In this document: positions 6,873-11,847 of the stretch, in pieces
Position numbering within the stretch: the first letter of the stretch is position 1
Layout: each line of letters opens with the position of its first letter
DNA from: Nitrospira sp.
GTDB lineage: Bacteria > Nitrospirota > Nitrospiria > Nitrospirales > Nitrospiraceae
DNA length: 11,847 bases
Direction of reading: 5' to 3'
Assembly: GCA_005116795.1 (NCBI GenBank)
Contig: SWDL01000381.1
Location: 1 to 11,847, forward strand
Notes under the pieces: model-generated
Seen by the model: only the letters and a program-made list of their open reading frames with translations
Told to the model about the DNA's origin: nothing
The model's database searches: none
Translations under genes and position numbers: made by a program

Positions 6873-6900
6873 GAATGGTGAATGGCTGATGGCGTATGGC
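6873..6900. repeat. 7-bp-period tandem repeat, four imperfect copies
   Basis: Four adjacent heptads read GAATGGT, GAATGGC, TGATGGC and GTATGGC on the plus strand (on the minus strand, a run of GCCATNN-type units). The array lies just 5' of the metallo-beta-lactamase-like gene, 9 nt upstream of its start codon, so it would be in the mRNA leader or promoter region. It has the same unit length as the neighbouring array at 6936-6963 but an unrelated sequence. Confidence 0.6.
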
Positions 6901-6935
6901 AGGATACCTGTTTTTCACGCCGCTTCTCATCTACG

Positions 6936-6963
6936 CTTCACATTTCACGCTTCACGTTTCACG
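6936..6963. repeat. 7-bp tandem repeat (YTTCACR), four copies
   Basis: Four contiguous heptads read CTTCACA, TTTCACG, CTTCACG and TTTCACG on the plus strand (CGTGAAR on the minus strand). A further TTTCACG is at 6913-6919. The array directly abuts the TGA stop (6966-6964) of the 81-aa gene. The same heptad occurs between hemE and hemH (9969-10049) and nowhere obvious in coding sequence, which marks it as a dispersed intergenic element. Confidence 0.7.
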
Positions 6964-7209
6964 TCAACCGAGCGCCGCCACCGCGTCCTTCACCGTTGTG
7001 GTGACCTTGACCAGAATGTCCGCCTCATTCGGCAGGTCTAGAATGTCATCCTCGGGAATGGTGAGGAACTTCCGGTTCGGGCCCTTCGTCAGGGAGATGA
7101 GGAACAGGCTGTTGGTCGGCTTGGTGGGGATCACCACCAGCACCGCCCCATCCACACTCTTCACCACCTCCAAAAACTTCTGCTTTCCCTCTTCAAATTC
7201 CTCACTCAT
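6964..7209 (-). CDS. Hypothetical protein, 81 aa
   Basis: This small protein is not recognised. The first 20 residues are charged and helical (EEFEEGKQKF); the rest alternates strands (AVLVVIPTKP, SLFLISLTKG, KFLTIPEDDI), with an acidic DLPNEAD turn and a C-terminal helix. There is no signal peptide or membrane segment. The ATG at 7209 is preceded by a GGGGGAAGAAG stretch that can serve as ribosome-binding site. The TGA is followed at once by a heptad repeat array. It lies between hemY and the metallo-beta-lactamase-like gene, all on the minus strand, but with gaps of about 320 and 100 nt that argue for separate transcription. Confidence 0.7.
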   Translation of the reverse strand: MSEEFEEGKQKFLEVVKSVDGAVLVVIPTKPTNSLFLISLTKGPNRKFLTIPEDDILDLPNEADILVKVTTTVKDAVAALG

Positions 7210-7315
7210 ACTTCTTCCCCCGCACCCACTGAGGTGACGCTCGGACGACCATATCGCCCTCTACTGCGAGCGCCATCGCCGCCGTCATTATGAGCCACAG
7301 TCGTTTCATGGTCAT
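7202..7315 (-). CDS. Possible 37-aa small protein with hydrophobic N-terminus
   Basis: ATG at 7315 follows GGAGTGAG and opens a 37-codon frame ending in TGA at 7204-7202, overlapping the 81-aa gene's start by 8 nt. The product begins M-T-M-K-R, has a hydrophobic stretch of about 15 residues (LWLIMTAAMALAVEG) and a basic tail ending KKYE. It could be a small secreted or membrane peptide, or a leader ORF coupled to the next gene. The ORF is short and I know no homolog, so the call is tentative. It is the only coding candidate in the 319-nt gap 7210-7528. Confidence 0.3.
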   Translation of the reverse strand: MTMKRLWLIMTAAMALAVEGDMVVRASPQWVRGKKYE

Positions 7316-7417
7316 CTCACTCCGGAAGTCAGGCGAAGGTTGAGGGTCGTGCAGACGCAGGAATGTATTCTTCTTCCTACCTTTGCCCGTAGCCTTGATC
7401 TCGGCCTCTCGCTCGAC

Positions 7418-7447
7418 ATCGTAGCACGCGCTGAAAATGGGCGGCAA
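7418..7447 (-). promoter_or_regulatory. Weak candidate promoter for the 37-aa/81-aa genes
   Basis: On the minus strand, TTGCCG (7447-7442) and TACGAT (7423-7418) are 18 bp apart, about 100 nt upstream of the small ORF and 210 nt upstream of the 81-aa gene. The match is partial. Nothing else regulatory stands out in the 7210-7528 gap, and no T-rich terminator hairpin follows hemY. Confidence 0.25.
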
Positions 7448-7528
7448 CAGGCAGGGTGCACGGGCGAACGATCCTTCGCCTCGCCTCGAAGAGGGTTTGT
7501 GCAACAGGCTCCTTTGAGAACTGGCGCG

Positions 7529-9001
7529 TCACGCCGCCTGTCCGGTTTCCATGACGGCGCGGAACGCCGACTTCGCGGCCTCGCTCCCGTCACGAATGCA
7601 ATCGGGAATGCCGATGCCGCGATAGCCCGCCCCGGCCATATACAACCCGGTGAATCGGCTCAGTTGCCGGGTGACTTCCTCCAGACGGGCGACGTGACCG
7701 ACCGTATATTGGGGCATGCCTCGGTCCCATCGGTTCACCTCCCCATGCCAGGGCTCCGCGATCAGTCCGGCGAGGGCGCTGAGTTCTTCCCGTGCCAGAC
7801 GAATCAGCGAGGCGTCATCGCCCGTCATCACCTGCTCACGTCCGACCCCGCCGAGATAACATCGAACGAGGGTGTGTTGGGGAGCGGCTCGATCGGGCCA
7901 TTTGGACGAGGTCCAGGTCGCCGCCAGCAAGGCGCGTTGTTCCACGCGGGGCACCACGAATCCAAACCCCTGCACCCAGCGGGCCACGTGATCCGCCTGG
8001 TAGGCCAACGAGATCGTTGCGGTGGTCGCATACGGAACCATGCCCAACAGTTCAGCCGCCTCGGGGCTCACGCCTCGGACCAGACCGGCCGTCACGAAAG
8101 TCGGAGTGGCGAGCACGACCGCATCAACCGCCAACGAGGCTCCATCATCCAGGATCAGCTCGTACGCCCAGCGGGCGGGGCCTTTCGAGCGGATTCGGAG
8201 GGCCTCCACCCTGGTCCCCGCTCTCAGCCGCGCTCCGGCGGTCTCAAGTCGCGCGACCAACGTCTCGACCAGTTCGCAGAGTCCCCCCTTCAACGTCACG
8301 AACATCGTATGGGAGCCGGCGGCCGTGTTGGCCCCGGCCTGCCGCTTGGCTCGCTCCCGCAGTATGCCCCTGATCAGACTCCCGTGCTCGCGCTCGAGGT
8401 CGAGAAACCGAGGGAACGTAGCGCGCAAGCTCAGTTGCCGCCCGTCTCCCGCATAGATGCCCGCCATCAAGGGCTCGACGACACGGTCGAAGGCTTCCTG
8501 TCCCAACCGCCTGGTAAAAAACGACGCCAGCGATTCGTCGCCTCCGGCGTGGCGTCCCGGCAGCAGCAGATCCAAACCCATGCGAGCCACGCCCGGCCAG
8601 GACACAATCCCGCTCTTCATGAAAGGCGCGATCTTGGTCGGGACGATCACGACCAGTCCTTCGGGCAACTCCCGGAGCCGTCCGCGAGAGTACACGAAGG
8701 TCTTCTTCTGGAACTCGTTCGTGTGGATAATCCGAGGGGTCAGCCCGAGGCGGTCACAGAGCTGCAGTCCCCAGGGTTTTTGAGAGAGAAAGGAATCGGG
8801 CCCTGCCTCCAGCACCAGATCGCCCACCCGGCGGGTTCGTATCTTGCCGCCCCACGCCGGCGACTCCTCGATGAGGGTGCAAGCCAGCGGCACGCCGGCG
8901 ACACGCGCCTCTTCCGTGAGCGTCCAGGCAGCGGTCAACCCAGTGATCCCCCCGCCGACGACTGCCACATGCCGCTGTCTTGTGGAATGAGGATCGGCCA
9001 C
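7529..9001 (-). CDS. hemY: Protoporphyrinogen/coproporphyrinogen III oxidase (HemY/HemG type, FAD)
   Basis: The product is 490 aa, normal for the oxygen-dependent, FAD-containing porphyrinogen oxidase that removes six electrons from protoporphyrinogen IX or, in coproporphyrin-pathway organisms, coproporphyrinogen III. The N-terminal dinucleotide fold is VVGGGITGL (14-22), followed by an acidic LIEES strand end and WGGKIRT. Family features further on include LEAGPDSFL, VVEPLMAGIYAGD, and the C-terminal FAD-contact segment MAGAGYRGIGIPDCIRDG. The start is GTG at 9001, 11 nt after the hemH stop, with GAGGGAGGT (9012-9004) directly in front; hemH and hemY are therefore co-transcribed. No signal peptide is seen; the enzyme is expected to be cytoplasmic or membrane-associated. 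Which porphyrinogen it uses cannot be told from this window. The symbols hemG or cgoX are used for the same family. Confidence 0.92.
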   Translation of the reverse strand: MADPHSTRQRHVAVVGGGITGLTAAWTLTEEARVAGVPLACTLIEESPAWGGKIRTRRVGDLVLEAGPDSFLSQKPWGLQLCDRLGLTPRIIHTNEFQKKTFVYSRGRLRELPEGLVVIVPTKIAPFMKSGIVSWPGVARMGLDLLLPGRHAGGDESLASFFTRRLGQEAFDRVVEPLMAGIYAGDGRQLSLRATFPRFLDLEREHGSLIRGILRERAKRQAGANTAAGSHTMFVTLKGGLCELVETLVARLETAGARLRAGTRVEALRIRSKGPARWAYELILDDGASLAVDAVVLATPTFVTAGLVRGVSPEAAELLGMVPYATTATISLAYQADHVARWVQGFGFVVPRVEQRALLAATWTSSKWPDRAAPQHTLVRCYLGGVGREQVMTGDDASLIRLAREELSALAGLIAEPWHGEVNRWDRGMPQYTVGHVARLEEVTRQLSRFTGLYMAGAGYRGIGIPDCIRDGSEAAKSAFRAVMETGQAA

Positions 9002-9012
9002 GGACCTCCCTC

Positions 9013-9957
9013 TTAGGCGGTCCGCGCCGTTTCGTGCTCATGGAGCACGGAGGCGAGCGTTTCGATCAGAGGGCCCGAGGCATTCAGCATCGCGATGCGC
9101 TCCAGTCGCATCCCCCGAGCGACCGCGAAGGCCTTGAACTGGATATCCACATCGTAGAGCACTTCCAGATGATCGGAGATGAACCCGATCGGCGCGACCA
9201 GCACATGCCGGTGTCCCTCGGTCTGCAAGGACTCCAGGGTCTCCTCAACCGTCGGGCCGAGCCAGGGCTCATCAGAGCGCCCCTGGCTCTGAAAGGCAAA
9301 CCGCGCCTCCGGCTTCCCCAAGAGTCGGCACACGGCGTCAACGGTGGCCCGGACTTCGTCAGGATAGGGGTCCTTCATCTGGAGAATGCGCTCCGGCAGG
9401 CTGTGGGCCGTGAACAAGAGCGGAACCTCGGCCCGAACCTCAGCCGGAAATTTCTGCAGGGCCTGCGTCACGTTGTCCACAATCGCCTGGATCAGTAAGG
9501 GATGGACATGCCAGCTTTGGACGAACGTCACCGGAAAGTCCCCGCCGAGCCGGGCCCGGGCTTCTTCCACTTTCTTCATGTAGGCTCCGATGCTCAGGGA
9601 CGAATACTGCGGGGCCATGCACAGGCCGATCAATCGCTCCGGACCATCATCCATCACGTCGCTGTAAGTGTCCGCAATGAAGGGGATCCAATGCCGCAAT
9701 CCGACATAGACCCGGTATCGTTCCCCCCCCGGCCCATTGAGTCGCTGTTCAAGCTGTTGCGCGACGGCCCGAGTGATCTCCAGCACGGGAGATTTTCCGC
9801 CGGTCATCCGATACCGCTCCCGGATCTCCTCCACGAATTCGGGCGAGGTCGGACGCCCCCCTCGCACCTCGCGGAGATAGGGCTCGATGCTCTCGAGCCG
9901 ATCCGGCCCCCCCATGGCCATCAGCATCACCGCGATCGGTCGTTGCGGACCCGGCAT
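9013..9957 (-). CDS. hemH: Ferrochelatase, Bacillus-like (proto- or coproporphyrin)
   Basis: The product is 314 aa and inserts Fe2+ into a porphyrin as a late step of heme synthesis. The catalytic H185 lies in FTAHSLPER and E265 in DHLEVLYD, matching the B. subtilis HemH pair. Other landmarks are MAMGGP (13-18), RYRMTGGKSP, GLRHWIPF, APQYSS and WLGP. From memory the protein aligns almost without gaps to B. subtilis HemH, the coproporphyrin ferrochelatase, but has M15 where that enzyme has axial Y13. It lacks a C-terminal Fe-S extension. The ATG at 9957 is chosen over a GTG at 9966 because GAGGTG (9969-9964) sits 6 nt upstream. A heptad-repeat hairpin ends at that ribosome-binding site. hemY follows after 11 nt. 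Confidence 0.93.
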   Translation of the reverse strand: MPGPQRPIAVMLMAMGGPDRLESIEPYLREVRGGRPTSPEFVEEIRERYRMTGGKSPVLEITRAVAQQLEQRLNGPGGERYRVYVGLRHWIPFIADTYSDVMDDGPERLIGLCMAPQYSSLSIGAYMKKVEEARARLGGDFPVTFVQSWHVHPLLIQAIVDNVTQALQKFPAEVRAEVPLLFTAHSLPERILQMKDPYPDEVRATVDAVCRLLGKPEARFAFQSQGRSDEPWLGPTVEETLESLQTEGHRHVLVAPIGFISDHLEVLYDVDIQFKAFAVARGMRLERIAMLNASGPLIETLASVLHEHETARTA

Positions 9958-9968
9958 AACGCGCACCT

Positions 9969-10049
9969 CGTGAAGCGTGAAGCGTCGTTCGTGGAAACAA
10001 GGAAGAGCGCTATTTTCTCAAAACAACGCTTCACGTTTCACGCTTCACG
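9969..10049. repeat. Heptad-repeat hairpin between hemE and hemH
   Basis: Two inverted arms are made of the same 7-bp unit. CGTGAAG occurs twice at 9969-9982, and CTTCACG, TTTCACG, CTTCACG run at 10029-10049. Arms 9969-9989 and 10022-10042 can pair at 19 of 21 positions (one of the two exceptions is G.U in RNA), leaving a 32-nt, A/T-richer loop. In the hemE-hemH transcript the distal arm ends at the hemH ribosome-binding site (9969-9964). No T-run follows, so it is not a standard terminator. Confidence 0.7.
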
Positions 10050-10061
10050 CACGACGTTCGC

Positions 10062-11087
10062 TTATCGCTGACTCAGTGTGTGCACCATGTCGACGGCAGC
10101 GGCCACCGACTCGACCGGCGTGTTGGGCAAGATGCCGTGTCCCAGATTGAAGATATGCCCGGGACGCCCGCCGACCCGGCGAAGAATGTCTTCGACCCTC
10201 CGCTCAATTTCATGCCGCGGACCGAACAGCGCCACCGGATCGAGGTTGCCTTGCACGGCCACATCGTGCCCGACTCGATCCCAGGCCTCGTCCAACTGCA
10301 TGCGCCAATCCACGCCGATGACATCCCCGCCGGCCTTGCGCATCAGCCCCAGGAGGGCGCCCGTCCCGGTGCCGAAATGGATCATCGGCACGCCTTCCCC
10401 CATGAGCCCCTCGAAGAGCACCTGCATATGCGGCAGGACATATTCCGCGTAATCATTGGGCGAGAGACAGCCCACCCAGCTATCGAACACCTGGATGGCC
10501 TGCGCGCCCGCCTTGATCTGACGGCGGAGATACCCAGTCACCATGCGAGCCAACTTGTCCATCAGGCGATGCCAGCTTTCCGGCTCCCCGTACATCAGTT
10601 GCTTGGTGGCCACGTAGTTCCGCGATCCTCCCCCCTCGATGGCATAGCTGGCGAGCGTGAAGGGCGCCCCGGCAAACCCGATGAGAGGGACCCGTCCCTC
10701 AAGCGCTCGTCGCGCCTGCTGAATCGCGTCGTAGACATAGTGCAACTCGTCCCCATCGGTCACCCGGAGACGATCGATCCCCTCACGGTCCCGGATCGGG
10801 CGGTGGATCACCGGTCCCTCCCCTTCCTCGAATGAAAAGGGAATGCCCATCGGGTCCAGCGGGAGGAGAATGTCTGCGAAAATAATGGCCGCATCCAGCG
10901 GGAATCGGTCGATCGGTTGCAGCGTGACCTGCGCCGCCAGCTCGGGAGTCTTGCAGACGTCCAGGATGGAATGTGTCGAGCGGACCGCTTGATACTCCTG
11001 CATGTAGCGTCCCGCCTGCCGCATGAACCAGACCGGCGTGCAGTCCACCGGTTCCCGTCGGCACGCTTTCAGAAATCGATCATTCAT
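10062..11087 (-). CDS. hemE: Uroporphyrinogen III decarboxylase
   Basis: The product is 341 aa, the usual length. The enzyme removes four acetate carboxyls of uroporphyrinogen III to give coproporphyrinogen III, in the cytoplasm and without cofactor. The N-terminal signature VWFMRQAGRYMQEY contains R23 and R27; the catalytic aspartate is D72 in FADIL; SYAIEGG supplies the active-site Tyr; the second signature FDSWVGCLSP starts at 201; and H317 lies in NLGHGILP. All expected active-site residues are present. The ATG at 11087 has no Shine-Dalgarno sequence, but a near-consensus promoter ends only 10 nt upstream, so the message is likely almost leaderless. hemH follows after a 104-nt gap with an inverted heptad repeat. 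A divergent SDR-like gene shares the upstream region. Confidence 0.96.
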   Translation of the reverse strand: MNDRFLKACRREPVDCTPVWFMRQAGRYMQEYQAVRSTHSILDVCKTPELAAQVTLQPIDRFPLDAAIIFADILLPLDPMGIPFSFEEGEGPVIHRPIRDREGIDRLRVTDGDELHYVYDAIQQARRALEGRVPLIGFAGAPFTLASYAIEGGGSRNYVATKQLMYGEPESWHRLMDKLARMVTGYLRRQIKAGAQAIQVFDSWVGCLSPNDYAEYVLPHMQVLFEGLMGEGVPMIHFGTGTGALLGLMRKAGGDVIGVDWRMQLDEAWDRVGHDVAVQGNLDPVALFGPRHEIERRVEDILRRVGGRPGHIFNLGHGILPNTPVESVAAAVDMVHTLSQR

Positions 11088-11097
11088 AGAACCGACG

Positions 11098-11127
11098 ATT
11101 GTAGGGGTCCCATGACAGGGCTGTCAA
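11098..11127 (-). promoter_or_regulatory. Near-consensus sigma-70 promoter of hemE
   Basis: On the minus strand, TTGACA (11127-11122) and TACAAT (11103-11098) are 18 bp apart: a perfect -35 box and a -10 box with one mismatch. The -10 box ends 10 nt before the hemE ATG, so transcription should start about 3-4 nt upstream of the start codon. Confidence 0.7.
11113..11126. promoter_or_regulatory. Inverted repeat over the hemE -35 region, possible operator
   Basis: TGACAG (11113-11118), GG, CTGTCA (11121-11126) form a 6-2-6 inverted repeat overlapping the hemE -35 box and spacer. A third CTGTCA lies at 11143-11148. The arrangement could bind a dimeric regulator between the divergent hemE and SDR promoters; part of it is simply the -35 sequence itself. 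Confidence 0.35.
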
Positions 11128-11142
11128 TTGCTGATCGATCCC

Positions 11143-11172
11143 CTGTCAGCGGCGCACCGATCCGTGTAGGAT
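11143..11172 (+). promoter_or_regulatory. Candidate promoter of the SDR-like gene
   Basis: CTGTCA (11143-11148) and TAGGAT (11167-11172) are 18 bp apart on the plus strand. Both boxes match the consensus at four of six positions. Transcription would begin near 11179, giving a leader of about 50 nt before the ATG at 11229. Confidence 0.35.
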
Positions 11173-11228
11173 GGGCGCGCGGGACGGCCTCACAGGACAG
11201 GTGCTGATTCGTCTGTCCCGACACCTCT

Positions 11229-11847
11229 ATGGCTGCGCAGACGGATGCCCCCACGCTCGTCATTCTCGGAACCGGCTACACGGGCCGGGTCATCTATCGG
11301 CTCGCAGCCGCATCCCGACGGACCATTCGCCTCTCGAGTCGGACTCCTGAACGCAGCCTTGCCGACGTCCCCGCATCTGTGCAGCTTGGCTTCAATCTGA
11401 CGGACCCGACCACGTGGGCGACGATCCCGGATCAGGCCGAGGTGATCGTCACCTTTCCAGTCCAGCCGATCGAGCAGGTGGAGGCCTTCGCGAAACAGGT
11501 CGGACCACGGATTCGCCGGCTGGTCATCCTCGGCAGTGCGTCGGCCTACGACCGAGCGCCGGAGATCATGCGGGGCGAGTGGGTGACCGAACAGTCTCCC
11601 CTCGACCTGTCCATCCCCCGTGTGGAAGGAGAGGAATATCTGCGCCGGCAACTCGGCGCCATCGTCCTCCGCGTCACGGGCATCTACGGTCCAGGGCGGA
11701 ATCCGCTCAATTGGATCAGGCGGGGCCGCGTGCCCTACTCATCGAGAATCGTGAATCTGGTCCACGTGGACGATCTCGCGTCAGCCTGCCTGCTGGCGAT
11801 CGATCGAGGACTGCCGGGTGAGGCCTACAACGTCAGCGACGGCACGC
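11229..11847 (+). CDS. Atypical SDR / NAD(P)-dependent epimerase-like protein, N-terminal part (runs off the right edge)
   Basis: The frame is open from ATG 11229 to the window end (206 codons) without a stop; an in-frame TGA at 11205 excludes an earlier start. The N-terminal Rossmann motif is VILGTGYTGR (G14-x-G16-x-x-G19). SSRTPER after the second strand suggests NADP binding. A strand ending VILGSASAYD corresponds to the S-S-x-x-V-Y-G region of epimerases, followed by EWVTEQSP and later VLRVTGIYGPGRNPL, then VHVDDLASACLLAI, typical of the extended SDR substrate domain. Where the catalytic YxxxK should lie the protein reads IPRVEGEEYL, so Tyr and Lys are not in place, as in the YeeZ-like atypical SDR group (recalled). 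The reaction is therefore unclear. No Shine-Dalgarno sequence is seen. Confidence 0.82.
   Translation, partial: MAAQTDAPTLVILGTGYTGRVIYRLAAASRRTIRLSSRTPERSLADVPASVQLGFNLTDPTTWATIPDQAEVIVTFPVQPIEQVEAFAKQVGPRIRRLVILGSASAYDRAPEIMRGEWVTEQSPLDLSIPRVEGEEYLRRQLGAIVLRVTGIYGPGRNPLNWIRRGRVPYSSRIVNLVHVDDLASACLLAIDRGLPGEAYNVSDGT

Noticed and set aside
6873..6963. CRISPR-like array
   Set aside because: Units are 7 bp and contiguous with no spacers; no cas genes are present.
7340..9016. Long open frame (558 codons) on the plus strand opposite hemY
   Set aside because: hemY is unmistakable on the other strand; the antisense product is rich in R, P, G, Q and H without any domain, as expected for a GC-rich shadow frame.
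9969..10049. Intrinsic terminator after hemE
   Set aside because: The stem is interrupted, the loop is 32 nt long and no T-run follows; hemH also continues on the same strand with a well-placed ribosome-binding site.

Overview
The window is GC-rich bacterial chromosome, densely coded, with short intergenic gaps that carry most of the unexplained structure. A hemE-hemH-hemY run, a Bacillus-like ferrochelatase, many TPR and envelope proteins, and 7-bp 'TTCACG'-type intergenic repeats together suggest a Nitrospira-like (Nitrospirota) organism. This is an inference from memory, not a proof: no rRNA or other phylogenetic marker is present. I see no prophage, transposase, CRISPR array, tRNA or rRNA.

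Layout, left to right. (1) At 2-418 (+) is the C-terminal part of a degenerate GGDEF-domain protein whose start lies outside the window. (2) At 541-2019 (+) is a membrane-anchored TPR/gluzincin peptidase behind a good sigma-70-type promoter (474-502). It converges with, and overlaps by 6 nt, a secreted protein of unknown function with a four-fold internal motif (2910-2014, -). (3) A G-run-rich gap with a perfect 9-bp hairpin (2911-3092) precedes a DCC-family thiol oxidoreductase (3485-3093, -). That gene is divergent from a small four-helix membrane protein (3578-3952, +). (4) A minus-strand block at 6863-3961 holds a degenerate metallo-beta-lactamase-fold protein, a six-repeat TPR protein, a 146-aa unknown protein, and an O-methyltransferase split by a single in-frame TAA. 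(5) An 81-aa unknown gene (7209-6964) and possibly a 37-aa small ORF lie in front of that block; two different 7-bp-period repeat arrays separate it from them. (6) A heme cluster hemE-hemH-hemY (11087-7529, -) has a near-consensus promoter that would give hemE an almost leaderless mRNA, and a heptad-repeat hairpin that abuts the hemH ribosome-binding site. (7) Divergent from hemE, an atypical SDR/epimerase-like gene starts at 11229 and runs off the right edge.

How the genes work together: hemE, hemH and hemY supply the late steps of heme synthesis (uroporphyrinogen III to coproporphyrinogen III, oxidation, iron insertion). Gene order and ferrochelatase sequence resemble Bacillus hemEHY, so the coproporphyrin-dependent branch is possible but not decided here. 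The 6863-3961 genes are closely spaced (8-nt gap, 4-nt ATGA overlap, 25-nt gap) and are probably one transcription unit of unknown purpose. The features most worth a second look are the heptad repeats, the regulatory region between hemE and the SDR gene, and the broken methyltransferase.
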